Origin: GH45 sp046704385
GTDB taxonomy: Bacteria; Bacteroidota; Bacteroidia; Bacteroidales; SZUA-534
Length of the DNA: 64,000 nucleotides
Assembly: GCA_046704385.1 (NCBI GenBank)
Contig: JBJKSB010000061.1
Span: 62,001-126,000 of the forward strand
Direction of reading: 5' to 3'
Both the position numbers and the translations under genes were made by a program. Positions 1 to 9,401 of the stretch are shown one piece after another. The number at the start of each line of letters is the position of its first letter. Position 1 is the first letter of the stretch. Below the pieces are notes generated by a model. That model saw only the letters and a program-made list of their open reading frames with translations, did not search any database and was not told the origin of the DNA.

Positions 1-1
1 C

Positions 2-1438
2 GGCGGGTCTTATTCCGTTTCTTCAAAAGTAGCTTTTGTTGAAGGTATGCGAAAAGGCGAATTAGTAGCCCGCGTAAAAGCTTCTATGGGTGACAAAAGT
101 GCTGAATTACCTGAAATAAAAATTGCTGATGGTACCATGTCAACAGCGTTATTGCTTGAAGCTGATGCTAAACCTATTGCTGCTGATGACAAGTTTGTAC
201 GTGTAACCACAGAATCAAAAGATGCTGCAATCCATTTTGTTATTAACCAGGCTACCATTCGTGGTCAGGAACTTAAAAAAGAACAAATGGAAGCTTTAAC
301 TGATTTTGTTAAAAACAATGCCAGTCAAAACAATGTTGAATTTAAAGGTGTTGAAATTTCAGCTTATGCATCACCTGATGGACCTGAAAAATTAAATACT
401 AACCTGGCCGAGCACAGGATGACCAATACTGAAAAATATTTTGCTCGTGAATTAAAAAAATCCAAAGTTGCTGGAATGGAAGATCAAGGTTTCATTAACG
501 CTAAATCGACTCCTGAAGACTGGGACGGATTTAAAAAATTAATGGAAGCTTCAAATATCGAGGATAAAGACTTAATTTTACGTGTACTTTCAATGTATTC
601 TGACCCTGTAGTTCGTGAGAAAGAAATTAAAAATATAAGTGCTGCTTACGAAAAAATAGCTGAGGAAATTTTACCTCAATTGCGTAGGTCAAAATTAACT
701 GTTAATATTGCTATTATCGGACATTCTGACGAAGAACTTAAAGACTTAGCTGTATCAAATCCTGATACTTTAAAAGTTGAAGAGTTAATGTATGCTGCTA
801 CTCTTTTCACTGACCTACCTACCAAACTTTCAATTTATCAAAAAGTTGCCAGCAATTTTCCTGACGATTGGAGAGGTCACAACAATGCTGGTTATGTGTT
901 AATTAAACAAGGCAAAATTGCAGAAGCTAAAGCTGCTTTAGAAGAAGCCAAGAAAATTGATGCCAGCAACACCACAGTATTAAATAACCTTGGAGTTTGT
1001 GCACATATGGAAGGTGATCTTAATGCTGCTCAGGAATTTTATAATGCTGCTGCTGGTGCCGGAAATGAAGTTAGCTATAACCAGGCTTTAATTGCAACTA
1101 AAAAAGGCAACTATGAAAATGCATTAAATCTGTTCGTAAGTAGCAAATTCAATACTTTTAACTTTGCACTGGCTAAAATGCTTAACTATTCTAATACCAA
1201 CAATGCTGATGCATTTGATGCTGCTTTAGGTATTTTATCGAAAGTTGATAACCAGGATGCTGCAAATGTTTACTATTTAAAAGCTATTCTTGGAGCAAGA
1301 AAACAAGATTCTGATCTGCTTTTCAATAATTTAAGAACTGCTATAGAAAAGGATCCTTCATACAAAGATTATGTAAAAAATGATGTTGAATTTGCTCAAT
1401 ATGCTAACGACGCAACATTTAAAGGTATAGTTGAATAA
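2..1438 (+). CDS. TPR-containing envelope protein, 5' truncated by window edge
   Basis: The frame is open from base 2, so the true start lies upstream and the ATG at 47 is internal. The visible part has a beta-rich N-terminal region, then an OmpA-like alpha/beta stretch (the HFVINQATIR and AYASPDGP segments), then helical TPR-like repeats (from about residue 265 of the visible part, GHNNAGYVLIKQGKIAEAK and following). It resembles a Bacteroidota family of envelope lipoproteins that combine an OmpA-like region with TPRs; this is from memory of the family. The N-terminal signal/lipobox would be outside the window. A strong terminator follows directly. Function is probably structural or in complex assembly; the specific role is unknown. 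Confidence 0.8.
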   Translation, partial: GGSYSVSSKVAFVEGMRKGELVARVKASMGDKSAELPEIKIADGTMSTALLLEADAKPIAADDKFVRVTTESKDAAIHFVINQATIRGQELKKEQMEALTDFVKNNASQNNVEFKGVEISAYASPDGPEKLNTNLAEHRMTNTEKYFARELKKSKVAGMEDQGFINAKSTPEDWDGFKKLMEASNIEDKDLILRVLSMYSDPVVREKEIKNISAAYEKIAEEILPQLRRSKLTVNIAIIGHSDEELKDLAVSNPDTLKVEELMYAATLFTDLPTKLSIYQKVASNFPDDWRGHNNAGYVLIKQGKIAEAKAALEEAKKIDASNTTVLNNLGVCAHMEGDLNAAQEFYNAAAGAGNEVSYNQALIATKKGNYENALNLFVSSKFNTFNFALAKMLNYSNTNNADAFDAALGILSKVDNQDAANVYYLKAILGARKQDSDLLFNNLRTAIEKDPSYKDYVKNDVEFAQYANDATFKGIVE

Positions 1439-1460
1439 TTTAAAATATCAAATATATTTA

Positions 1461-1489
1461 AAGCCTGGTTTGAGCCAGGCTTTTTTTTT
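1461..1489 (+). terminator. Rho-independent terminator
   Basis: AAGCCTGG and CCAGGCTT arms with a short TTTGAG loop, followed by a run of nine T, 23 bases after the stop of the TPR gene. Confidence 0.92.
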
Positions 1490-1589
1490 GCTTTAACAAA
1501 TGATCGCTTGAACTAAAAGCTCTGGAAGTGCGTTTATAAAGTTCTGTTAAATTAATAAACAAATAGGTCAAAGGAATAAATGAACTGTT

Positions 1590-2780
1590 TCACTCTTCGT
1601 ATTCAACTTCGGTGGTATCAGTAACCGTAATGTTATCCGGATAAAGAATCCGTAACAATTGCCTTGAACTTACCGACCCTCCTTTGCTCCTGTTTTTTAA
1701 AACGATAATTGTAGTTGAATCGGCAGGAATACGCATTAAAAGTGATTTATAACCATGCCACCAACCCGCATGATATAAAACTTTTATGGTATCATTCCAA
1801 TGAATAATCCGCCAACCATAGCCATAATTCGAACTATAATTCAAGGGTTTACCCATAGGTTGAAAAGCCTTATTTAACCATGTAGTATCAATAATTAAAC
1901 CTTTATATAAGCCTTGATCCCATTTGAAAAGATCGTTAGCAGTTGTGTAAATACCTTTGTCTCCCAACACTCCATCAAGGTAATTATCCTCTGCCAGACG
2001 CCAACGATACAGGTATCCCTCGGTATTATTCCGTGAACTACCCTGAATCAAGTCCATAAAAGTATGAGTTGAATCCATATGAAGAGGGCCAAAAATATTT
2101 TGATGTAAATACTCATTAAACGATAAACCCGAGACTTTTTCGACAATAGCAGCCAGTAAAGCATATCCGGTATTACTGTAATGATATCGTTGATTTGGTC
2201 TGTAATATGCTTTGGGCTGTTTGTTTATCATTTCCTTTACCACATCCTGATTAATAATTAAGGTATCGCAAGTTGTCGGAATGTGCTGGAAAAAATACAA
2301 ATAATTGGGCAAACCCGACCTGTGTGTTAAAAGCTGATGAATCGTAATTCCCTGATAGGGAAAATCAGGATAAAACTTTTGAAGACTATCCGATAATTTT
2401 ATTTTGTTATGTTGGCATAATTGTAAAATAGCAACCGCTGTAAATTGTTTTGAAACACTTGCTAATTGAAAATCTGAATTTATATTTAGTGAATCACGAC
2501 TTTTATAATCTGCATATCCAAAAGGTTGAAAATAAAAAACAGAATCGCGTTGCCCAACCAAAACAACCCCATTAAATCCATTAAAGACATTTTTTGCCTC
2601 AAAATACTGTTTGAGATGCTCTTTTTGTAACGATGTAAATGTGAAAAAGACCAGACTATCGGGTTTTTCAATACTGCGAGAACAACTTAAACCCGATGTA
2701 TGATTAAAAGCAGAAAAGGCTATTACATATGCAACAGCCCACCAAATAAACAACAATAAATTCTCTTTAATAACCTTCAC
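1590..2780 (-). CDS. Serine hydrolase, beta-lactamase/class C PBP-like family
   Basis: The 396-residue protein has the three active-site motifs of the AmpC/DD-peptidase-like superfamily: S108-V-S-K111 (nucleophile Ser and general-base Lys), Y201-S-N, and H337-A-G in place of KTG. A hydrophobic N-terminal segment (residues 6-26) is a signal or membrane anchor, so the domain should act in the periplasm or at the cell surface. Members hydrolyse peptides, esters or beta-lactams; the substrate cannot be told from sequence. A Tyr/His pair and HxG rather than KTG are typical of esterase/peptidase-like rather than true beta-lactamase members. It is transcribed in the same direction as ppa, 4 bases downstream of it, and may share its transcript. 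Confidence 0.88.
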   Translation of the reverse strand: MKVIKENLLLFIWWAVAYVIAFSAFNHTSGLSCSRSIEKPDSLVFFTFTSLQKEHLKQYFEAKNVFNGFNGVVLVGQRDSVFYFQPFGYADYKSRDSLNINSDFQLASVSKQFTAVAILQLCQHNKIKLSDSLQKFYPDFPYQGITIHQLLTHRSGLPNYLYFFQHIPTTCDTLIINQDVVKEMINKQPKAYYRPNQRYHYSNTGYALLAAIVEKVSGLSFNEYLHQNIFGPLHMDSTHTFMDLIQGSSRNNTEGYLYRWRLAEDNYLDGVLGDKGIYTTANDLFKWDQGLYKGLIIDTTWLNKAFQPMGKPLNYSSNYGYGWRIIHWNDTIKVLYHAGWWHGYKSLLMRIPADSTTIIVLKNRSKGGSVSSRQLLRILYPDNITVTDTTEVEYEE

Positions 2781-2784
2781 CCTG

Positions 2785-3462
2785 TTATACTTTTGATAAT
2801 GCGTACTGAATATTATCGAGCCAATCTATGTAATCTGACATAGCTGCTTTAACTATCTCAATAGCTTCTTCATGTCCGTATATTCCGGGAATTTCAGCAT
2901 TTGCTTCTTCACCGGGTAAATCTTTATAAGTTAAAAAATAATGCTTCAACCTGTCTACCACAATAGTTGGCAATTCACTAATATCCTTTATTTGGCCATA
3001 AGTAGCATCATCTTTTAAAATAGCTATTATTTTGTCATCAGCCTCATTCCCGTCAATCATCCTGAACCCGCCTATAGGAACAGCCTGTACCAGAATATCG
3101 CCATGAGTAATTACTTTTTCAGTTAGGATGCATATATCAAGCGGGTCGCCATCACCGGTTATGTTTTTACGTCCTGACTTTTGCATACAAAACTCCCCTA
3201 CTCTTTTACCACAATAGGTTTGAGGTAAAAATCCATATAAAGCCGGGATTACATTAGAATATTTCTGAGGACGATCGATCATCAGATACCCACTGGTTTT
3301 GTCAACCTCATACTTAACCGTATCAGTTGGCACCATTTCAATAAAAGCCCTGACCATATGGGGAGCATTTTCTCCAATATCAATTCCGTGCCACGGATGC
3401 GACTTGTACCGTAATCCCATTAACCTTCCAATAGGATCCATCAATTTGCCTGATGTATGCAT
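2785..3462 (-). CDS. ppa: Inorganic pyrophosphatase (family I)
   Basis: Hydrolyses pyrophosphate to phosphate in the cytoplasm, pulling biosynthetic reactions forward. The diagnostic metal-binding signature DGDPLDI is present, with the conserved HPWHG N-terminal segment and the YGFLPQTYCG and EIPGIYGHEEA stretches. The ORF is open to 3507, but the additional 15 residues look unlike the family, so the ATG at 3462 is preferred; an ATG at 3441 is also possible. The protein is about 226 residues, longer than the 175-residue E. coli enzyme, as is common for Bacteroidota and eukaryote-like family I enzymes. Confidence 0.92.
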   Translation of the reverse strand: MHTSGKLMDPIGRLMGLRYKSHPWHGIDIGENAPHMVRAFIEMVPTDTVKYEVDKTSGYLMIDRPQKYSNVIPALYGFLPQTYCGKRVGEFCMQKSGRKNITGDGDPLDICILTEKVITHGDILVQAVPIGGFRMIDGNEADDKIIAILKDDATYGQIKDISELPTIVVDRLKHYFLTYKDLPGEEANAEIPGIYGHEEAIEIVKAAMSDYIDWLDNIQYALSKV

Positions 3463-3582
3463 ATTCTGATTTTTTGCAAAGATGGTAATTATTAGTTGTT
3501 TAATCAAATTGCAAGAACAAAGATAATTGCGACAAAATGTTTTGGTTTAAATGCACTTAATAACCTGACTATTTGCTTTATC

Positions 3583-4062
3583 TTATGAAACCACAATGGT
3601 AAAAAAATACCAGGTTATAATTCCCGAAGCAATAAGTTTCAATCCTATACCCATTAAGAATCCCACGAATGATCCAAAAGCAGCCTTTAAAGCTTTTTCA
3701 CTTTGAGTTTTCTGGGTTAATTCTCCAAGAAATGCTCCTAAAAAAGGACCAAGTATTATACCTAAAGGTCCCAGAAACAAACCAATTACCAATCCAATAG
3801 ATGCACCCCATAAACCATACCTGCTACCACCAAATTTTTTAGTTCCCCATATGGGAACTATGTAATCAAGTACTGTAGCTGCCAAAGCAACAAAGCCAAA
3901 AGACCAAAGCATATCGGAATCAACCGGCCCCCACCGTGTATAATTAAGAGTCAATAATCCAAGGAAACTTACAGGCGGTCCTGGCAGAACTGGAACAACA
4001 CAACCAATAAAACCTACCAGTAAAAGCAAAATACCTAATCCAAATAATAAAAAATCAGCCAT
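3583..4062 (-). CDS. DUF456 family membrane protein
   Basis: About 159 residues, almost entirely hydrophobic with four or five membrane segments and glycine-rich helices (VPVLPGPP, GLFLGPLGIILGPFLGAFLGE). These match the DUF456 family, whose function is unknown. The ORF is open further upstream to 4140, which would overlap the next gene by 67 bases; the ATG at 4062 (MADFLLFG) leaves an 11-base spacer and removes a non-family extension, so it is chosen. Same strand and probably same operon as the flippase-like gene upstream. Confidence 0.82.
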   Translation of the reverse strand: MADFLLFGLGILLLLVGFIGCVVPVLPGPPVSFLGLLTLNYTRWGPVDSDMLWSFGFVALAATVLDYIVPIWGTKKFGGSRYGLWGASIGLVIGLFLGPLGIILGPFLGAFLGELTQKTQSEKALKAAFGSFVGFLMGIGLKLIASGIITWYFFTIVVS

Positions 4063-4073
4063 AAACGAGCCTT

Positions 4074-5030
4074 TTAGTACTTCATTTTTGATAAAAACCA
4101 GGTACCAAATAATGCAGGCAGTGCCAGATTGATAATCCATAATGAAACCGAAGCAGCAATAATTCCTGAGGCCGAATTACTTATTGAACTAAAAATCCAA
4201 ACGGCAACTGAACCACGTACTCCCAATTCAGCCAGTGCAAAAGTGGGTAAAATGGCCATTATTAAATACATTTGACTCACACCTATTATTGCTTCGATAT
4301 AACTGATTTCAATGCCAAACAATTTCAACAAAATAAAAAACTGAAATGTAAAAACCACATATCGAGTAAGACTTAGAGCTAAATATTCAATTAAATCAAT
4401 AATTCTATATTGCTTAATGAATTCAATAAAATCAACATACTTATTTAAGAACCTTACCTTGATAAAAAGTTTTCCTGCTTTTGATACGTTAAAATAGACG
4501 ATTAAAAGCATAGCAATTACTACAACTAACGAAACAATAAAGTAGGACAAATTATTCCCGCCAAGCATAATATCTTTATTATGTGACAGATATAGTGGAA
4601 GAAAAATAATTCCAACCAATAGTGTAACCAACAATTGTGAAAGGTTACCCAAAAGTGTTGCAAAAATTCCGCTGACCCTGTTTTTAGTGTCAAGTACAAA
4701 AATACGACCTCCGAATTCGCCAACCCGCCGTGGCGTAAAAATAGATACAGTAATGCCGGCCAATACTGCCTTCAAGGCCATAGTCAATTTTAAGTACTGG
4801 AATGATTTAATAAGAAACTTAAACTTAAAAGATTCAGTAGTCCAGTTTAATAATGAAAGTAACAATACAAAGGCAATTACAAATATATCATTCAGGTTAA
4901 AGCGTTTAAAATAGTCGAACGTAGCTCCATTAAGCTGTTCGTTATAAAGCTTGTAAACTATATAAGCTATACTGATTATGATAATCAGCATTTTAAATAT
5001 CTTAAACAAAAATCTGCCGGTATTCTTCAT
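4074..5030 (-). CDS. Flippase-like / LPG-synthase transmembrane-domain protein
   Basis: 318 residues with about seven or eight membrane helices. The pattern GRRVGEFGGRIF-type motif (here RRVGEFGGRIFVLD) and a late LPTFALAELGVRGSVAV stretch match the lysylphosphatidylglycerol synthase transmembrane region / UPF0104 flippase-like superfamily. The soluble LPG synthase catalytic domain is absent, so this is a stand-alone membrane domain. Likely role is lipid or lipid-linked precursor translocation at the inner membrane; the substrate is unknown. It is divergent from rsmA and upstream of the DUF456 gene. Confidence 0.82.
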   Translation of the reverse strand: MKNTGRFLFKIFKMLIIIISIAYIVYKLYNEQLNGATFDYFKRFNLNDIFVIAFVLLLSLLNWTTESFKFKFLIKSFQYLKLTMALKAVLAGITVSIFTPRRVGEFGGRIFVLDTKNRVSGIFATLLGNLSQLLVTLLVGIIFLPLYLSHNKDIMLGGNNLSYFIVSLVVVIAMLLIVYFNVSKAGKLFIKVRFLNKYVDFIEFIKQYRIIDLIEYLALSLTRYVVFTFQFFILLKLFGIEISYIEAIIGVSQMYLIMAILPTFALAELGVRGSVAVWIFSSISNSASGIIAASVSLWIINLALPALFGTWFLSKMKY

Positions 5031-5199
5031 AAACCGAATATACGGGGTTATTTTAAAATACTGATAAAATAGTAGTTTAATTCTTGGCGACTATAACTGT
5101 ATGTTTCCTGTGTCTCCAGATTTGATTTTTGTTATTACTCCGGCTAATATTTATTTCTTCTTATTTTAAAATGTAAATTGCAGCACAAATAATTCAACA

Positions 5200-5991
5200 A
5201 TGAGTTCGGTAAGAGCAAAAAAACATTTAGGTCAGCATTTTCTTAAAGATCAGAATATTGCACGGAAAATTTCAGAAAGTTTTACGGGGGATGTACCGAA
5301 AACGGTTTTGGAAATTGGTCCGGGAATGGGTGTGTTGACCCGGTTTTTATTGGATGATAAAACCGTTACAATTTTCGTGGTTGAAATAGACTCTGAGTCT
5401 GTTAACTACCTGAAAGACAACTTTCCACAGCTTGAACCAAATATTATCGAGGGCGATTTTTTAAAATTGAAGCTTTCTGATTATTTCACTGAACCTATCG
5501 CTGTTATCGGAAATTTTCCATACAATATTTCATCTCAAATATTATTCAAACTTATTGATAACCGTAATTTAGTTCCGCAACTGGTGGGTATGTTTCAAAA
5601 AGAAGTTGCCGAAAGGGTTGCTTCCAAACCCGGATCAAAAACTTATGGAATTTTGAGTGTGTTGTTGCAAACTTATTATACCATTGAATATTTGTTCACT
5701 GTAAATGAAAATGTGTTTGATCCACCGCCTAAAGTAAAATCGGGAGTGATACGGCTGGTACGAAATAATGTTGAGAAACTTCCCTGTGATGAAAAACTTT
5801 ACTTTAATGTAATTAAAACCAGTTTTAATCAACGACGAAAAACCTTATCAAACAGTTTAAAAAGTATATTAGCAAGTTTAAAACCGGAAGAGGAAATTTT
5901 CAGGAAAAGACCTGAACAACTAAGTGTTTCAGAATTTATACAACTAACCCAACTAATTGAAACATTAAAATCAACAGGTCAAAAAATTTAG
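5200..5991 (+). CDS. rsmA: 16S rRNA (adenine(1518)-N6/adenine(1519)-N6)-dimethyltransferase
   Basis: Dimethylates the two adjacent adenines in the 3' terminal hairpin of 16S rRNA during 30S maturation, using SAM. The 263-residue length is normal. Visible motifs are the N-terminal KKHLGQHFLKD segment, SAM-binding motif I (EIGPGMGVLT), and the N6-methylase motif IGNFPYNIS. The C-terminal FNQRRKTLSNSLK segment is the family rRNA-binding signature. mgtE follows 3 bases after the stop, so the two genes are almost certainly co-transcribed. Confidence 0.96.
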   Translation: MSSVRAKKHLGQHFLKDQNIARKISESFTGDVPKTVLEIGPGMGVLTRFLLDDKTVTIFVVEIDSESVNYLKDNFPQLEPNIIEGDFLKLKLSDYFTEPIAVIGNFPYNISSQILFKLIDNRNLVPQLVGMFQKEVAERVASKPGSKTYGILSVLLQTYYTIEYLFTVNENVFDPPPKVKSGVIRLVRNNVEKLPCDEKLYFNVIKTSFNQRRKTLSNSLKSILASLKPEEEIFRKRPEQLSVSEFIQLTQLIETLKSTGQKI

Positions 5992-5994
5992 GGA

Positions 5995-7359
5995 ATGCGC
6001 TTTGAATTAACAAGAGAATACCTTGATAAACTTCAGGCAGCCATTGAGCAGCAGGATGAAAAAACAGTAAAAAATCTTACACAGGAACTGCATCCGGCTG
6101 ATGTAGCAGAAATTTTCGACGAGTTAAATATTGATGAAGCACGGTATGTTTATCTGCAATTAGATAAAGAATTGGCTGCGGACACGCTTGTTGAACTCGA
6201 AGAAGACGTTCGCGAAAGATTCCTGAAACACTTAACCAGCCAGGAAATCGCATCCGTTTTTATCGACCATATGGATTCTGATGACGCAGCTGATGTTATT
6301 GCTGAATTATCTGATGAAAAGAAAGAAGAGGTTTTATTACATATAAGTGATGCTGATCAGGCAGGTGATATTGTTGATTTATTAAACTATGATGAGGATA
6401 CAGCTGGAGGTCTTATGGCAACCGAGCTTATTGCTGTTAACGAAAACTGGACCGTAACTACATGCATCGACGAAATCAGGAAACAGGCTGAAGATGTTGA
6501 AGAAGTCTTTTTTGTGTATGTTGTTGATAATAATAATATTTTAAGGGGCACACTTCCGTTAAAACAGTTATTGTTAGTAGCAGGTAAAACACTAATTAAA
6601 AATATCTCAAATACCGGGGTTATTTCAGTAAAAACCGATATGCAATCGGATGAAGTAGCTAAAATTATGGAAAAATATGATCTTATTGTGCTACCTGTTA
6701 TTGATAGTATTGGCCGTTTAAAAGGAAGAATTACCATTGACGATGTGGTAGATGTAATTAAAGAAGAAGCTGAGAAGGATTACCAGATGATTTCAGGTAT
6801 TAGCGGAGATGTGGAATCATCGGACAATGTTTTTCAACTCACCAGAGCACGTATTCCCTGGCTATTAATAGGACTTGTTGGGGGAGTTTTGGCCGCACGG
6901 GTTATTGGCCTTTTTAAACATCAATTAAAGCTATATCCTGAAATGGCATTTTTCATCCCAATGATTACAGCAATGGGAGGTAATGTTGGCATACAATCAT
7001 CAGCAATTGTAGTACAAAGCCTGGCAAATAAATCGTTCGGGTTGGAATCAATGTTTAAGAAACTGATTAAAGAATTGAGCGTGGCTCTTTTTAATGGAAT
7101 AATATTAAGCTCCATGGCCTTTTTGTACAATACTTTTTTCAGCGATTCGTATGCAATTACTTTTTCTGTTAGTACAGCATTACTTTCTGTAATCATTTTT
7201 GCTTCACTTTTCGGTACTTTTGTACCTTTGACGCTAAATCGGATTAATATTGATCCGGCTGTTGCCACCGGTCCGTTTGTGACTACAACCAACGATGTGA
7301 TCGGATTATTTATTTATTTTGGAATTGGTAAAATATTCTATATGTATTTTGCACATTAA
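5995..7359 (+). CDS. mgtE: Magnesium transporter MgtE
   Basis: 454 residues in the usual MgtE order: a helical MgtE_N domain (about residues 15-130, with TLVELEEDVRERFLKHL), a pair of CBS domains (about 130-255), the linking plug helix, and a C-terminal five-helix pore domain (about 280-454) with the MITAMGGNVGIQSSA signature. It imports Mg2+ across the inner membrane; the acidic N domain and CBS pair sense cytoplasmic Mg2+ and gate the pore. It starts 3 bases after rsmA. Confidence 0.96.
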   Translation: MRFELTREYLDKLQAAIEQQDEKTVKNLTQELHPADVAEIFDELNIDEARYVYLQLDKELAADTLVELEEDVRERFLKHLTSQEIASVFIDHMDSDDAADVIAELSDEKKEEVLLHISDADQAGDIVDLLNYDEDTAGGLMATELIAVNENWTVTTCIDEIRKQAEDVEEVFFVYVVDNNNILRGTLPLKQLLLVAGKTLIKNISNTGVISVKTDMQSDEVAKIMEKYDLIVLPVIDSIGRLKGRITIDDVVDVIKEEAEKDYQMISGISGDVESSDNVFQLTRARIPWLLIGLVGGVLAARVIGLFKHQLKLYPEMAFFIPMITAMGGNVGIQSSAIVVQSLANKSFGLESMFKKLIKELSVALFNGIILSSMAFLYNTFFSDSYAITFSVSTALLSVIIFASLFGTFVPLTLNRINIDPAVATGPFVTTTNDVIGLFIYFGIGKIFYMYFAH

Positions 7360-7370
7360 AACAAAAACTT

Positions 7371-7868
7371 ATGATAAAAAAAATATTCATACTTGGTTCA
7401 TTAATATTGGGTTATCAGTATTTATTTGCTTTTAACCAGGGAAATGGTACAAACGACAATTCGATTGCCATTATCCTGATTCTGATTGTAGCAATTTTGG
7501 CATTAATATTAGCAGTTATTAATTTCTTTAGAATATCAACCTATAAAAGAATTGCCGAAGTTGATATGGTGAATCAAAAAGATGACCTGAATGTTACCAT
7601 GGAGAATGTTAAAGTTGACCTGGCAAGAGACCTCCGTAATTTAAGAAGAGAGGTTTCAAAGTTAGCACGTCCTCAAAATCAAAAGGATAATAAAAACCAG
7701 GCACAAGGTGCTGCAGGTGCTGAAAAAAAAGCAACTTTAACTGAAACAGATACAAAAACCGAAAAGCCGGCTGCTGAAAAAAAACCATTCAGGTATAATT
7801 CGAATAAGAAAAGACGGAAGCCTTATAAAAAACCAGAACACAAAAACACAGGATCAGCGCCAGAATAA
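7371..7868 (+). CDS. Small membrane protein with charged Lys-rich tail, unknown function
   Basis: 165 residues. An N-terminal signal-like hydrophobic segment (residues 4-21, ending in FA) is followed by a second membrane helix (about 33-52). The rest is cytoplasmic-looking: a short coiled-coil-like stretch (about 65-105) and a low-complexity Lys/Glu/Ala tail ending in KKRRKPYKKP. No family is recognised. It lies 12 bases after mgtE and so probably belongs to the rsmA-mgtE transcript. Confidence 0.7.
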   Translation: MIKKIFILGSLILGYQYLFAFNQGNGTNDNSIAIILILIVAILALILAVINFFRISTYKRIAEVDMVNQKDDLNVTMENVKVDLARDLRNLRREVSKLARPQNQKDNKNQAQGAAGAEKKATLTETDTKTEKPAAEKKPFRYNSNKKRRKPYKKPEHKNTGSAPE

Positions 7869-7921
7869 GATTTAGCTGTATTCACGAATCCAGAAATTTT
7901 AATGGAATTGATAATCTATCC

Positions 7922-7985
7922 TGGAAAAATGGAATGTTGGAATATTGGATAGTTATGTACTGAATTCTTCCATCTTTCCAATTAG
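7922..7985. repeat. Imperfect inverted repeat, dispersed GGAA/TTCC family
   Basis: The left arm (7922-7949, TGGAAAAATGGAATGTTGGA at its start) and right arm (7965-7985, TTCTTCCATCTTTCCAATTA) are imperfect complements, in the gap between convergent genes. A similar unit occurs at 45143-45205. Confidence 0.5.
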
Positions 7986-8035
7986 TTTAATATTACCTGT
8001 GTTCAATAAAACAATTGCACAAGCTTAAACTTTCA

Positions 8036-9280
8036 TCAATTGAATTTAATAGCCTTAGCCGGTTTTATTTTGGTAATCAGGTACGATGGAATAACCATCA
8101 TAGCAACAATTAAAGCCAAAGTACCAGCATTCAGATATAATAAATGCATTGCTTTAAGATTAATTGGAACCTTGTCAATATAATAGGTGGCTTCATCCAA
8201 AGGAATTAATCCAAAATACTTTTGTATAAAACATATTGCCAGGCCTATTACATTTCCCCAAAACAAACCGCGCATAATCAAAAAACCGCTTTGGTATAAA
8301 AATATCTTTCGAATCCTCCAATTGTCATAACCAAGACCTTTCAATAACCCAATCATATTGGTGCGTTCCAGTATCAGTATAAGTAACCCTGATATCATAT
8401 TAATACCGGCAACAATCAACATCAAAGCCAGAATAATCCAGACATTTATATCCTGTAAATTTAACCAGTCGAAAATTTGGGGATATAACTTCTTGATATT
8501 GGTAATTTTAAGTGTTGCACCATCGTCTGTGAAATGAAATCCCCCCAACTCATAAACACTATCGGTTAATGCCTGAAGGTTGGCCTTATCATCAATAATA
8601 ATTTCGTAACCACTCACTTGATTTGGTGCCCATCCATTCAATTTTTGAAGATGTCGTAAATCAACTATGGCAAAAGTCTTGTCAAAATCTTCAATACTTG
8701 TTTTATAGATGCCTCCAATTTTAAATGCCCGCATCCTGGGAGGGTCCTGAACAAAATATAGCGTAATATTATCGCCCAGTTTTAATTGCAATAAATTGGC
8801 GATGTATTGCGATATAATAATTTTATTAGATTTTACACTATCCGATAAAGTAAACACCTCACCTTCAACCAAATGGTTCTTTATAAAGGTCCAGTCATAT
8901 TCTTTATCAACTCCCTTAAGAATAATGGCCTGAATATTATTTTTGGTTTTAATTATCCCTGATTTGGTAATAAAAACCTGTGAATGCTTTATCCCTTTAA
9001 TTTTGTTTAAAAGAGGTTGTGATAATTGAAACCTGTCAATGGGAAGTGTCTCGTATGAACGGTTCGAGTCAAAATTAGTTACCTGGATATGAGCGGCAAA
9101 ACCGATAACTTTCTCTGAAACTTCATTTTTAAAGCCGGTTACTATAGCGACTGAAACAATCATAACAGCCAGGCCAAGAGCAATTCCAAAAACTGCAATT
9201 TTTACGATTGGCCCCGAAACTTGTTTATTATTCTCCCCGGTTTGGGTAATTTTTTGGGCTATAAATAACTCAGCATTCAA
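8036..9280 (-). CDS. FtsX-like ABC transporter permease, LolC/LolE type
   Basis: 414 residues. An N-terminal membrane helix (about 28-50, within VKIAVFGIALGLAVMIVSVA) is followed by a large periplasmic MacB_PCD-like region (about 50-270) and a C-terminal three-helix FtsX domain containing the ILERTNMIGLLKGLGYDNW stretch. This order matches LolC/LolE permeases that release lipoproteins from the inner membrane to LolA. No LolD-type ATPase is adjacent, which is usual in Bacteroidota, so the lipoprotein-release role is inferred from family only. Confidence 0.88.
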   Translation of the reverse strand: MNAELFIAQKITQTGENNKQVSGPIVKIAVFGIALGLAVMIVSVAIVTGFKNEVSEKVIGFAAHIQVTNFDSNRSYETLPIDRFQLSQPLLNKIKGIKHSQVFITKSGIIKTKNNIQAIILKGVDKEYDWTFIKNHLVEGEVFTLSDSVKSNKIIISQYIANLLQLKLGDNITLYFVQDPPRMRAFKIGGIYKTSIEDFDKTFAIVDLRHLQKLNGWAPNQVSGYEIIIDDKANLQALTDSVYELGGFHFTDDGATLKITNIKKLYPQIFDWLNLQDINVWIILALMLIVAGINMISGLLILILERTNMIGLLKGLGYDNWRIRKIFLYQSGFLIMRGLFWGNVIGLAICFIQKYFGLIPLDEATYYIDKVPINLKAMHLLYLNAGTLALIVAMMVIPSYLITKIKPAKAIKFN

Positions 9281-9401
9281 AATAGTGATCTTTATTGATA
9301 TCGAACAAAAGTACTAATTATAAAATGATATAAAATAGCGTACCTGCTAAAATTAATTTCAGATATTTTGTCCTATATTGTCAGCAAAATATTCAACACG
9401 T

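Noticed and set aside
4687..4914. 75-codon ORF on the plus strand
   Set aside because: It is opposite the well-supported flippase-like membrane gene and has no family match.
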